A DNA stretch of 64,000 nucleotides from Candidatus Fimadaptatus faecigallinarum (GTDB lineage: Bacteria > Bacillota > Clostridia > Christensenellales > Aristaeellaceae). The position numbers and the translations under genes were made by a program. The notes below the pieces were generated by a model that saw nothing but the letters and a program-made list of their open reading frames with translations, searched no databases and had not been told where the DNA came from. The stretch spans positions 62,001 to 126,000 of the forward strand of contig DVNK01000039.1 of NCBI GenBank assembly GCA_018714445.1, given 5' to 3'. Positions 44,897-52,994 of this stretch are shown here, piece after piece (the stretch's first letter is position 1; every line of letters starts with the position of its first letter).

Positions 44897-46039
44897 TCAC
44901 CTGCACAAAAAGTCGCACAGTTCGCTCACATCGTCCAGCGAATGCGGATGATGCCCGCACGACGGCTTTATGTTCAGCAGCAGCAGTCCGCCCGCCGCCG
45001 CAAACGCGTCGGCAAACGGCCGCCCATTCTCCTCAAACGGCACGAGATCGTCCGCGCCGCCTATGACCATAGCCAGCGGTATGCCCAGCCGCGCCAGTTC
45101 CGCGCCCCGCTTGACCGGGCGTGCCTGCACGTTGGACTGGATCGTGGCCTCGGTCGCGCCGTAGCACGCAAGGCATTCGCGCCACTCGCGCTCAGCGCCC
45201 ACGCCCCTGCCGCGCCCGCCGGGCCAGCTCAACACGTCCAGCACCGGCGCGTCCAGGTACAGCTTGCCCACGCGCTCGGGAAAGCTCAGCGCAAAGTTGA
45301 CCGCGTACAGTCCGCCGCGGCTGAAGCCTATCAGCACCGGGTGCGCGCCCAGTCCGCGCTCCCGCGTCAGATATTCATGAAACATGCGCATGCGCTCCAC
45401 TGCCCATGGACAGCCGTACTTGTCCGACAGCCGTATGTACGCCAGATGATACCCGCGCCGCACCATCTCCAGATCGCACTGCGCGAACGCGTCGAAGAAT
45501 TCCGCCCGCCATGCAAACGGCCTGCCCGGCAGCGGATCGCGCGGCGTCACCAGTATGCACTCCAGCCCGTCCAGCGTGAAGTCCTCGCGCGCATAGCCGT
45601 GCCATTCGCTCATTCGCACGTTCGACGCTTTGGCGTTTGAGGCGGATGGTGGCGTCGCCGTGTCGGCGACATATGAGGCATCCGGCGCTTTAGCCGCGTC
45701 CGTGCCGCATGTAACGGTCGATGTCGTCGCCGTGTTGGCAACATATGAGGCGTCCGGCGTTTTGGCCGCGTCTGTGCCGCATGTAACAGCCGATGTCGTT
45801 GCCGTGTCGGCGGCATATGAGGCGTCCGGCGCTTTGGCCGCGTCTGTGCCGCATGTAACAGATGGTGGCGTTGCCATGTTGGTGGCATATGAGGCATCCG
45901 GCGCTTTGGCCGCATCCGTGCCGCATGTAACGGCTGATGCACTTGCCGTGTTGGCGGCGCATGCAGCGTCAAGCGGCTTTACCGCCGCGCCTGAAGTATT
46001 GAGCGGCGCGCCCTCTGCAGCGCTTGCCCCGGCGCTCAT
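44897..46039 (-). CDS. Alpha/beta hydrolase with repeat-encoded N-terminal extension
   Basis: The ATG at 46039 overlaps the PPK2 stop (ATGA) and follows GGAGG by seven nt, giving 380 residues; the longer track start lies inside the PPK2 gene. Residues 1-140 are low-complexity and include four to five copies of a 24-residue unit containing CGTDAAKAPDASY. The folded part starts near MSEWHGYARED (about residue 143) and has the nucleophile elbow GFSRGG, a likely catalytic aspartate in GGADDLVPF and histidine in CGHHPHSL. It fits small esterases or peptidases of the alpha/beta fold. The substrate is unknown. Coupled translation with a polyphosphate kinase suggests joint expression but no obvious shared pathway. 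Confidence 0.85.
   Translation of the reverse strand: MSAGASAAEGAPLNTSGAAVKPLDAACAANTASASAVTCGTDAAKAPDASYATNMATPPSVTCGTDAAKAPDASYAADTATTSAVTCGTDAAKTPDASYVANTATTSTVTCGTDAAKAPDASYVADTATPPSASNAKASNVRMSEWHGYAREDFTLDGLECILVTPRDPLPGRPFAWRAEFFDAFAQCDLEMVRRGYHLAYIRLSDKYGCPWAVERMRMFHEYLTRERGLGAHPVLIGFSRGGLYAVNFALSFPERVGKLYLDAPVLDVLSWPGGRGRGVGAEREWRECLACYGATEATIQSNVQARPVKRGAELARLGIPLAMVIGGADDLVPFEENGRPFADAFAAAGGLLLLNIKPSCGHHPHSLDDVSELCDFLCR
45645..45960. repeat. In-frame array of a 72-bp unit inside the hydrolase gene
   Basis: Four full copies and a partial one, marked by ACATATGAGGC and CATGTAACGG, encode the 24-residue repeats at the N-terminus of the hydrolase. The array lies between the start codon and the conserved domain and its unit length keeps the frame. 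Confidence 0.9.
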
Positions 46040-47622
46040 AGACGCTCCTCCAGCGCGGTTATGACCGACTCGAGCACCTTGAGCCGCGCATAGCGCTTGT
46101 CGTTGGACTCGACTATTATCCACGGCGCATCGACGCTGCTGGTAAGGCTGAGCATCTGATCGACCGCTTCCTCATACTGCGGCCACTTGTCGCGATTGCG
46201 CCAGTCCTCGTCGGTTATCTTCCACTGCTTTTCGGGGGTCTGCTGGCGGTCGGTGAACCGGCGCAGCTGCTCGTCGGGGTCGATGTGCAGCCAGAACTTG
46301 AGCACTACCGCGCCCCATTCGGTCAAACTGCGCTCGAACTGATTGATCTCGGTATACGCGCGCAGCCACTGGTCGGGCCGCGCAAATCCCTCTATGCGCT
46401 CGACCATGACGCGTCCATACCATGTCCTGTCGAATATAGTTATATGGCCATCCTTGGGCAGCGCCCGCCAGAACCGCCACAGATACTGGTGGTTCAGTTC
46501 AACCGGAGACGGCGCCGCCGTGGGCACGACCTCGAATCCGCGCGGATCCAGCGCGCGCGTCAGCCGCTTTATCGCGCCGCCCTTGCCGGCCGCGTCCCAG
46601 CCCTCAAAGCCCAGCACCACCGGCATCTTCTTTTGATAGAGCCGGTTATGCAGCTCGCCCAGGCGCTGCTGTGCGTCCTTCAGTTCGGCGCGATACTGCT
46701 CGTCGGCGACCTCGTGCTTCAGGTCGATATCGCGCAGGCGCGGCATCGCCATCAGCCTGGCGCCCGATTCGCGCGCTACGGTCTCGCGCGTGGGCAGCGC
46801 CGGCGCAGCGGCGGGCTTTGCCTCGGATTTGGCATCCGACTTGGCGTCGGCTTTGGCGTCGGCCTTGGCCTGTTTGGCGGACTTGTCCTGGTCCTTGCGG
46901 CGCGCGGCATCGGCTTCCTTTTGGCGCAGCGCGGCGTCCAGCGCGCTTATCACGACCGAGTAGACCTGACTGGCGACCAGGCGGCGATCGGTCGCATGTA
47001 TCGCCGTCCAGGGCGCCCAGGGCTTGTCGGTGCGTTCGAGCATCTCGTCATATGCAGCGAGCAGTTCATCGTACTCCTTGTTGTGCTTCCAGTCCTGCTT
47101 GGTCACGCGCCAGCGGGTCTCAGCGCTGTCCTCAAGTGCCTCAAAGCGCTGCTTCTGCTCCTTGCGCGTTATGTGCAGGAAGAACTTGAGTATGACGTAG
47201 CCATCGTCGGCCAGCTGCTTTTCAAAGTCGATTATCTGGCCATAGCGGCGCTCCAGCTCCTTGTGGCCGGGGCGCACTTCCGGATCGGCCACGCCCCGGT
47301 ACCAGCTGCCGTCCAGTATCGCCATATTGCCATACAGCGGCACCACGTTCCAGTAGCGGTGCATGTACGGATAGCGCTCCTCGGCCGGGTCGTCCACGTC
47401 CAGCGTGAACACCTTGAACCCGCGCGGATCCAGATTGCGTATCAGCTCGCCTATCATCGAGCCCTTGCCCGACGCGTCCCAGCCCTCAAACAGCACTATC
47501 ACCGGTATCTTGGCCGCACGCACCTGCTGCTGGAGCAGCATAAGGCGCGTACCCTGCTCGGCGCGCAGCGCTTTGAGCGTATCGGCATCCATTGCAGACG
47601 CCTTTGCAACATCGCGTAACAT
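46036..47622 (-). CDS. Two-domain PPK2 polyphosphate kinase (polyphosphate:AMP phosphotransferase type)
   Basis: AAGGAGGT is five nt before the ATG. The 528 residues contain two PPK2 domains joined by a Lys/Ala/Asp-rich linker (about residues 235-270). The first has Walker A FEGWDASGKG (about residue 45) but LDGSWYRGV where a Walker B lid motif is expected; the second has FEGWDAAGKG (about 340) and a complete FDRTWYGRVMVERIEGF. Two-domain PPK2 proteins transfer phosphate from polyphosphate to AMP, making ADP in the cytoplasm. The C-terminal domain therefore looks catalytic and the N-terminal one partly degenerate. It has a strong promoter, and its stop overlaps the hydrolase start. The precise nucleotide preference is inferred from the architecture. 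Confidence 0.94.
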   Translation of the reverse strand: MLRDVAKASAMDADTLKALRAEQGTRLMLLQQQVRAAKIPVIVLFEGWDASGKGSMIGELIRNLDPRGFKVFTLDVDDPAEERYPYMHRYWNVVPLYGNMAILDGSWYRGVADPEVRPGHKELERRYGQIIDFEKQLADDGYVILKFFLHITRKEQKQRFEALEDSAETRWRVTKQDWKHNKEYDELLAAYDEMLERTDKPWAPWTAIHATDRRLVASQVYSVVISALDAALRQKEADAARRKDQDKSAKQAKADAKADAKSDAKSEAKPAAAPALPTRETVARESGARLMAMPRLRDIDLKHEVADEQYRAELKDAQQRLGELHNRLYQKKMPVVLGFEGWDAAGKGGAIKRLTRALDPRGFEVVPTAAPSPVELNHQYLWRFWRALPKDGHITIFDRTWYGRVMVERIEGFARPDQWLRAYTEINQFERSLTEWGAVVLKFWLHIDPDEQLRRFTDRQQTPEKQWKITDEDWRNRDKWPQYEEAVDQMLSLTSSVDAPWIIVESNDKRYARLKVLESVITALEERL

Positions 47623-47673
47623 ATTGACCTCCTTGGCGGACGCGCGCGTCCGTTTGATTTATTATTAAGCAAA

Positions 47674-47702
47674 AGTATACCATTATTTTAACCAGTTTTC
47701 AA
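47674..47702 (-). promoter_or_regulatory. Promoter of the PPK2-hydrolase operon
   Basis: TTGAAA and TATACT are spaced 17 nt apart on the minus strand, about 50 nt before the PPK2 start. Confidence 0.8.
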
Positions 47703-47757
47703 TACCGAGTCGCGCGCCGCCGGCACGCTTTTGCGAAATTTTTTAGCGACATAGATA

Positions 47758-47786
47758 TTGACAAACGCACCGCACAGGCGTATAAT
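47758..47786 (+). promoter_or_regulatory. Consensus promoter of tRNA-Leu
   Basis: Perfect TTGACA and perfect TATAAT are 17 nt apart, and the -10 ends 22 nt before the first base of the mature tRNA. Confidence 0.93.
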
Positions 47787-47808
47787 ATACCTTGTTGTCA
47801 AGTCATGC

Positions 47809-47889
47809 GCGATCGTGGCGGAATTGGCATACGCGCACGTTTGAGGGGCGTGTCCGATAAGGGTACGGGTTCAAGTCCCGTCGATCGCA
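47809..47889 (+). tRNA. tRNA-Leu (anticodon GAG)
   Basis: A 7-bp acceptor stem (GCGATCG with CGATCGC), a T arm ACGGG-TTCAAGT-CCCGT and an anticodon stem CACGT/GCGTG around TTGAGGG are all visible. The anticodon is GAG at 47843-47845, which reads CUC and CUU leucine codons. The variable region is about 12 nt with a short CC/GG stem, small for a class II tRNA. The 3' CCA is not encoded. Confidence 0.95.
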
Positions 47890-47896
47890 TTTCAAC

Positions 47897-47939
47897 ATCC
47901 GAATCGCTTTAATGTAAAGCGGTTCGGATTTTTTGTTTT
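47897..47939 (+). terminator. Intrinsic terminator of tRNA-Leu
   Basis: ATCCGAATCGCTTTA pairs with TAAAGCGGTTCGGAT (one G-U pair) around an ATG loop and is followed by TTTTTTGTTTT. Confidence 0.95.
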
Positions 47940-48276
47940 ACGGCGGGATTCGGCCCGGCGCGCTCGAGCCGCCGACAGCGCGCGGTCGCAAGGCAATTTA
48001 CAAGGCGAACCGCCGACCCCGAGAGTCAGTCGCCCGGCACATCGCATGCGCCGTCGCCGGACTGGCCCGGCGGCTCGCGTTTCAGCCGCGGGGCTGTCCA
48101 TCGTAGCGCCGGTGTTCTGCGCACTTGCCGTTCGGCTTCACCACCCGGAGCTTTGGCATAAGCCTGTTCATCTGAGACTCGCTCAGATCCAGCACCTGCT
48201 CGGCACATCGCACTGCGACCTTACCATGCGCATATGACGCGGCGCGCGTCCGCCCGGCGCAGTTCCATTGCGCCAC
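47940..48276. other. Non-coding stretch between the tRNA terminator and an 18-bp array
   Basis: A minus-strand reading contains a protein-like run (VLDLSESQMNRLMPKLRV), but it lacks a start with a ribosome site and continues into the repeat array. It could be a gene fragment; I do not call it. Confidence 0.4.
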
Positions 48277-48535
48277 CCGGCTCTGCCGCGCAATCCAGCT
48301 CAGCCGCAATACCCGGCCCAGCCACACCATTCAGCTCAGTCGCAATACCCGGCTCTGCCACAATATCCAGCTCTGCCGCAATACCCGGCTCTGCCGCACT
48401 ATCCAGCTCTGCCGCACTATCCGGTTCAACCGCAACACCCGGCTCTGCCGCAATACCCGGCTCTGCCGCACTATTCAGCTCAGTCGCACTATTCGGTTCA
48501 ACCGCAACACCCGGCTCAGCCGCGCAATCCGGTCC
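48277..48535. repeat. Tandem array, about 14 copies of an 18-bp unit overlapping the GDPD 3' end
   Basis: The plus-strand unit is CCGCAATACCCGGCTCTG with substitutions. The array runs into the GDPD gene: the last four sense codons and TGA stop read GGATTGCGCGGCTGAGCC on the minus strand and form the first, slightly diverged unit. Confidence 0.88.
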
Positions 48536-49355
48536 AGCGCCGCAACACGTCCCATCTGCCGGCATACTCGCGCTCGACCGCCGCCCGCGCTTCCTCGCCT
48601 TCGAATATCGCGATATCGCCCTGCGCACGCGCACGGCGCACCTGTGCCCGGGTCGTGAGCGTCCACGCGGCGCATGCCCTGCCCCGCCTCCGCCACGCGG
48701 CTATGCCGCGGCTGTGCGCATCCGCCTGGACTGCCGCCAGCGCCGGCTGCGACACGCGGTTCAGCAGCAGATTGCCCAGCAGCCAGCCCAGCGCCCCGCC
48801 GCACCAGCGCCGCATATCGGCCCTGCCCGCGACCAGCTGCCCACGCGGCACATCCGGCAACAGCTTCCCAAACGCCCTGAGCGCTCGCGGGTCGAACGAC
48901 AGCACGCAGCGCGGCCCCGCATAATTGCCCAGCGCCTGCGCCGCGGCACGCGCCAGCTTGCCCGCGCCGCGCAGTCCGTCGCTCTTGAGCTCGACCGCCA
49001 CCGGCACCCGCCCGGCTATCAGCATCAGCGCCGGGCCCAGCTCCGGCGCACAGCCCTTAGGCAGCGCCGCCAGCAGCTCGGCGCGCGTCATGTCGCGCAC
49101 CCGCCGCACGCCGCCTGCGCAGTCCACCGTCCGGTCGTGCAGCACCACCAGCCCGTCCTTGCACAGCCGCACGTCCAGTTCGATGCCATATCCGCTCCGC
49201 GCTGCCTTATCGAACGCCTCCAGCGAGTTGCCCGGCGCGTCCGGCCCGACCAGTCCCTGGTGCGCCAGCGGCACCTCGCGCCAGCGCTCAATGCCCTCAA
49301 ACGCCATGGCTGGCCCGGTCAGCGCGTCCAGCAGCCGCTCCATGCGCTTTGTCAT
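48516..49355 (-). CDS. Glycerophosphodiester phosphodiesterase family protein
   Basis: The ATG at 49355 overlaps the Nudix stop (ATGA), giving 279 residues. The GDPD barrel motifs are present: AHQG with the first catalytic His (about residue 32), IELDVRL with two metal ligands, DGLVVLHDRT with the second His, and the later VAVELKSD glutamate. The usual HRG and ENT are HQG and GNS here, so it is a divergent member. The family cleaves glycerophosphodiesters to glycerol 3-phosphate and an alcohol, using a divalent metal. No signal peptide is visible. The stop codon and last codons form part of an 18-bp array, so the C-terminal residues may be recently altered. Confidence 0.88.
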   Translation of the reverse strand: MTKRMERLLDALTGPAMAFEGIERWREVPLAHQGLVGPDAPGNSLEAFDKAARSGYGIELDVRLCKDGLVVLHDRTVDCAGGVRRVRDMTRAELLAALPKGCAPELGPALMLIAGRVPVAVELKSDGLRGAGKLARAAAQALGNYAGPRCVLSFDPRALRAFGKLLPDVPRGQLVAGRADMRRWCGGALGWLLGNLLLNRVSQPALAAVQADAHSRGIAAWRRRGRACAAWTLTTRAQVRRARAQGDIAIFEGEEARAAVEREYAGRWDVLRRWTGLRG

Positions 49356-49903
49356 ACGCCCAGCACGCGCGCCGCCATCACCGCGCCCAGCAGCGTCTTG
49401 GCGTCGGTCAGCTCGCCGCGCATCACGCGCCCAACCAGCTCGCCCAGCGGCAGCTTCTCCACGCGCAGGAACTCGTCGTCATCCAGGTCTGTCTCGCCCT
49501 GGCTCAGGTCGCGCGCCAGAAACAGCGCTATCCGCTCGGTAAGATACCCCGGCGACGGCGTTATGTCGCACAGCTTTACCCAGTTGGCGGCTATCAGCCC
49601 AGTCTCCTCGCGCAGCTCGCGCTGAGCGGCCTCAAGCTCGGGCTCGTCGGGCGAGTCGAGCAGCCCCGCCGGTATCTCCAGCATCGCCCGGCCCACCGCC
49701 GGCCGGTACTGCCGCACCAGCGTCACATACCCGTCCGCGTCGACCGGCACGACCGCTACCGCCGCGCCGTGCACGACTATCTCGCGCAGCGCCGTCCGCC
49801 CGTCGGGCAGTTCGACCTGCCAGTGCTCCACGTCCAGCAGTTTGCCTCTGAACATCGTCTCGCCGCTGAGCTTGCGCTCCATTATGTCCTCATTTGCCAT
49901 CAT
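49352..49903 (-). CDS. Nudix hydrolase, ADP-ribose pyrophosphatase type
   Basis: AAGGAG is followed by two successive ATGs (49903 and 49900); the second has the better spacing. The product has about 183 residues. The Nudix box reads AGLLDSPDEPELEAAQRELR then EETGL, with the REL-x-EE core intact and one residue more than the standard G-x5-E spacing. The preceding VTLVRQYRPAVG and the length match the ADP-ribose pyrophosphatase group, which turns ADP-ribose into AMP and ribose 5-phosphate. It is coupled to the GDPD gene by a 4-nt overlap. It lies just past the PepC terminator, and I see no separate promoter in the short gap. Confidence 0.92.
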   Translation of the reverse strand: MMANEDIMERKLSGETMFRGKLLDVEHWQVELPDGRTALREIVVHGAAVAVVPVDADGYVTLVRQYRPAVGRAMLEIPAGLLDSPDEPELEAAQRELREETGLIAANWVKLCDITPSPGYLTERIALFLARDLSQGETDLDDDEFLRVEKLPLGELVGRVMRGELTDAKTLLGAVMAARVLGV

Positions 49904-49961
49904 ATCGCTCCTTCCACCGGTCTGCGCGGCCGCATGCGCGCAGCGCACCCGCCCTCAAAGC

Positions 49962-50005
49962 AAAAAACGGGCGGCGGACACCGGTATGATCCGGGCCCAC
50001 CGCCC
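49962..50005 (-). terminator. Intrinsic terminator after the PepC gene
   Basis: GGGCGG and CCGCCC bracket a GC-rich hairpin with inner CCGG pairs, followed by GTTTTTTG on the minus strand. Confidence 0.8.
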
Positions 50006-50018
50006 ACGCTACGCGCGA

Positions 50019-51347
50019 TTACAGCGCCAGCGATCCCATCGGATCCCACGGCTCGAGCACAATCGGCTCCTGCTTGAACTGCGCGCGCTCCTCGTCGGTC
50101 AGGTACTTCTCGTCGACGACCACCTGATAGGTGAACTCGTCGAACCACTTGTCGCTCATTATGTAGTAGCCGTCCTTGCCGGCATCCTTGCCCCAGCTGT
50201 TTTCAACGCGCCAGCGGGTGGGCTTGCCGTCCTCGTCGAGGTTGACGCCCATCAGCACCATGGCGTGGGTCATCAGGCTCTCGCCGTAGTCAAGGCGCTG
50301 CGCCTTGTCCATCGGGAAGTCGGTGTCAAACAGCTGCTCCAGCTCCAGCACATTCATGTCCATCAGTCCGCCCTGGCGCACCAGCCACTGGCCCACGTCC
50401 GAGCCGAACCACACCGGCTGGCCGTCCTTGAGCTGCGCTATCGCCGCGCGCTTGAGCGACTCTATCGGCAGGTTCAGGTACTTGACGGGCCGGCCCTCGT
50501 GCACGCTGCCCAGGAAGCGCACCGTGAAAGTGCGGCCATAGGGCTTGTCGGCGGTCGGCGCGTTTATGAGGCTGACGTACTTGTTGAGGTCCCAGCCCAC
50601 GTACTTCTTGAAGAACTCCTGCGGGGTTATGCCGGCGTCGCGGATGAACTTGTCGTCCTTGTCGCGCACTTCGAGCGTGACGGTCTTAGGCGGCTCGCCC
50701 AGGCAGATGCACAGCATCCGGTATATCGTGGACAGCATGGCTTCCTTTTCGCCGGCCAGTTCCTGAGCCGACTTGCCCTCGGCATGCATCGCGCGCAGCT
50801 TGCACGCGTACTCGCGCAGCTTCAGCGTGAGGAACTTGTCCATCTCGCGGGTGTTGCTGGAGCACTCGGTCTCGGGCATCGCGTCCTTGGGCACTACGCC
50901 GTACTTGTCGACCAGCGCGCAGAACATGTCCCACTGACCGCCGTCGCCCAGCGGCGCCGACAGCAGCCACGCTATCAGCCGGCCACCGGTCGGCTCGTCC
51001 AGCGTCGCCAGTATGTTCTCCAGGAAGTAGTTCGACTTTTCGAGCTTATCCCAGAACAGCGGGTAGTTCTGCGACAGTTCGTACGTCTCCAAGTTCAGCT
51101 TCTTTATGATCGCAAAGCGCATCGTGTTCAGCGCCGCGAACATCCAGCAGCGGCCCGACGACTTCTGATTGGTTATCTCGCCCTGCTTGAGGTTTATCGA
51201 GAACTGGTGCACATCCTCGCGCAGCGCAGCCTGCGACACCGCAGACTTGGTCACGCCGTTTTGCGTCACGGCGTTCATCGCTATCCGATGGCACTTGTCG
51301 GCATTGAAGTCGGCGGAGAAGCGGCTCAACATTTCATTAGTTATCAT
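50019..51347 (-). CDS. pepC: Aminopeptidase C / bleomycin hydrolase (C1B cysteine peptidase)
   Basis: The ATG at 51347 gives 442 residues, the usual PepC length; GAGGAG is about 12 nt upstream. The catalytic Cys lies in KSSGRCWMF (about residue 68), the His in MTHAMVL (about 362) and the Asn in VENSWG (about 379). YVGWDLNKYVSLINAP is a familiar block of this family. The enzyme is a cytoplasmic hexamer that removes N-terminal residues from peptides entering its central chamber. Together with the three M42 enzymes it shows a strong peptide-degrading capacity. It is monocistronic, with its own weak promoter and a terminator. Confidence 0.97.
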   Translation of the reverse strand: MITNEMLSRFSADFNADKCHRIAMNAVTQNGVTKSAVSQAALREDVHQFSINLKQGEITNQKSSGRCWMFAALNTMRFAIIKKLNLETYELSQNYPLFWDKLEKSNYFLENILATLDEPTGGRLIAWLLSAPLGDGGQWDMFCALVDKYGVVPKDAMPETECSSNTREMDKFLTLKLREYACKLRAMHAEGKSAQELAGEKEAMLSTIYRMLCICLGEPPKTVTLEVRDKDDKFIRDAGITPQEFFKKYVGWDLNKYVSLINAPTADKPYGRTFTVRFLGSVHEGRPVKYLNLPIESLKRAAIAQLKDGQPVWFGSDVGQWLVRQGGLMDMNVLELEQLFDTDFPMDKAQRLDYGESLMTHAMVLMGVNLDEDGKPTRWRVENSWGKDAGKDGYYIMSDKWFDEFTYQVVVDEKYLTDEERAQFKQEPIVLEPWDPMGSLAL

Positions 51348-51388
51348 TGGTTACACACTCTCCTCATATATTCAGCATTCAGCACTGC

Positions 51389-51417
51389 ACTATAATTGTA
51401 CTCCACTTTTGCCAAAA
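51389..51417 (-). promoter_or_regulatory. Putative promoter of pepC
   Basis: TATAGT about 40 nt before the start has TTTTGG 17 nt upstream, or TTGGCA at 15 nt. Neither -35 choice is ideal. Confidence 0.4.
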
Positions 51418-51519
51418 GCGCAAGTCGGCAATTGGCGCCGGCCGCGCGATCCGCCCGGCGCACGCCGCACGCTCTGCCGCCGGCATGCCAGCCTGAACGC
51501 GTCACGCGCGCCGCACGCG

Positions 51520-52311
51520 TCAACCCTCGCCGCCGTCGGGCGCGTGCGTGGGCAGCTCGGCTATGATAAGCTCCGTGCCGGCATCGCGGCAGGCGCGCTC
51601 ATACTCGGGTGCGGGCATGCGCTCGGTGACTATCGCGTCAAAATCGGCGATCTGCGCATATGTCAGCAGTGCGGTGCGACCAAACTTTTCGCTGTCCAGC
51701 AGCAGCACGCTTTTTTCGGCGCGCTGCATCGCGGTCATCTTGATCTCATACTCCAGCGGCGAGGAGTTGGACACGCCATGCTCTATCGAGAACGCCGACG
51801 CGCCCATGAACGCGACCGATATGTTATATGTCTTCAGGAACCGTATCACGTCCAGCCCGGTAAACGAGCTGGTCTTGCGGTAGAGCTGGCCGGGCAGCGA
51901 GATTATGTTGAGGTTCTGATACGGCAATGCGGCCATCATCGCCTGCAGCGAATGGGTGACGATCGTGACGTTGTGCAGTGCGGAGAGGTTATCCAGCACG
52001 TGCAGCGTGGTCGTGCCGCTGTCCAGGAACACCGTATCATTGTCGTGCACGAACTGCGCGGCGCGCGCGGCTATGGCTGCCTTGGCCTCGCGCCCCTTTA
52101 TGCGGCGCACGTCGAAAGGCGTGAGCTGTTCGCCCTTGCGCGCTGTGACTCCGCCGTATATCTTTTCTATCGTGCCTTTGCGTTGCAGCTGGGCTATGTC
52201 GCGGCGCACGGTTATCATGGACACCTTGAACTGCTGGCACAGCTGCTCCATCGACACAGATTCGTTTTGCAGTATATATTTCTCCATCTCATCGAGCCGG
52301 GTATTTCTCAT
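51520..52311 (-). CDS. DeoR/GlpR-family transcriptional regulator
   Basis: I start at the ATG at 52311, eight nt after GGAGG; the track start is seven codons earlier without a site. The 263 residues have an N-terminal winged helix (SVSMEQLCQQFKVSMITVRR then DIAQLQRKG) and a C-terminal sugar-phosphate sensing domain (FLDSGTTTLHV, VTHSLQ, MGASAFSIEHGVSNSS). Members bind DNA as repressors and release it on binding a phosphorylated sugar. It has its own near-consensus promoter and no cotranscribed metabolic gene, so its regulon is elsewhere in the genome, unless it regulates itself. I could not identify an operator. Confidence 0.95.
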   Translation of the reverse strand: MRNTRLDEMEKYILQNESVSMEQLCQQFKVSMITVRRDIAQLQRKGTIEKIYGGVTARKGEQLTPFDVRRIKGREAKAAIAARAAQFVHDNDTVFLDSGTTTLHVLDNLSALHNVTIVTHSLQAMMAALPYQNLNIISLPGQLYRKTSSFTGLDVIRFLKTYNISVAFMGASAFSIEHGVSNSSPLEYEIKMTAMQRAEKSVLLLDSEKFGRTALLTYAQIADFDAIVTERMPAPEYERACRDAGTELIIAELPTHAPDGGEG

Positions 52312-52358
52312 GTAGACTGCCTCCATATCCATTGAAATGCACGGCGCTCCATATGATA

Positions 52359-52387
52359 ATTATATGAGTAATTTGTGCAGATGTAAA
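52359..52387 (-). promoter_or_regulatory. Promoter of the DeoR-family gene
   Basis: TTTACA and a perfect TATAAT are 17 nt apart on the minus strand, about 50 nt before the start. Confidence 0.8.
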
Positions 52388-52481
52388 GAGTAAAATACTG
52401 CCGATTATGAATTTTTGCCGCGCATGAGCCGCCTGTTCGTGAAGCCCGGCCGGCGAATAAGCTGCACGGCAGCGGCCAGTG

Positions 52482-52718
52482 GCGCGTTCGTGGGGCAATC
52501 GACCGCTTGGCACGCTGACCGCGCGGGCGCTGTCGATGGCTCGGCCATGGGGCAATTGACCGATTTGCACGCTGACTGCGCGGGCGCTACCGATGGCTTG
52601 GCCATGAGACAATCAACCGTTGACATACTGACCGCGCGGGCGCTGTCGATGGCTCGGTCATGGGGCAATTGACCGATTTACACGCTGACTGCGCGGGCGC
52701 TGCCAATGGCACAGTCAC
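52482..52718. repeat. Tandem array, about four copies of a 57-bp unit
   Basis: Copies are marked by CTGACCGCGCGGGCGCTGTC and GGGGCAATTGACCG. The second and fourth full copies are almost identical, as are parts of the third and fifth, so a two-unit block was duplicated. The array lies between the DeoR promoter and a terminator, in non-coding DNA. Confidence 0.85.
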
Positions 52719-52925
52719 GCTTCAAACCACCCAATATTGCCAGTAAACCACAACAAATGCCCATGTTTCACGCCCCCGCGCAGCGTATGAACCTGCGCTG
52801 GGCATCCACTGCGGCTGCGGCGCCTCCGGGCGTATCGCGAGCGCAAGTCGCTCACAGCCGTGCAGCATGGACTGGATCTTTGCCATGCCGCACCGTGCCC
52901 GCATGACCGCGCGGCCGCCGCAGAT

Positions 52926-52961
52926 AAAAAGCCGCCGCCGTATCGTCGATACGGCAGCGGC
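52926..52961 (-). terminator. Intrinsic terminator of the two membrane-protein genes
   Basis: A 14-bp stem (GCCGCTGCCGTATC with one mismatch against its partner) has a three-base loop and is followed by TTTTTATC on the minus strand. Confidence 0.9.
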
Positions 52962-52994
52962 AGGTATCATCCATATGTCCGGCGCAGTCCGGCC

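Noticed and set aside
48082-48330. 82-codon minus ORF with a protein-like segment
   Set aside because: It starts inside the 18-bp array and no ribosome site is visible; it may be a gene remnant but evidence is too thin.
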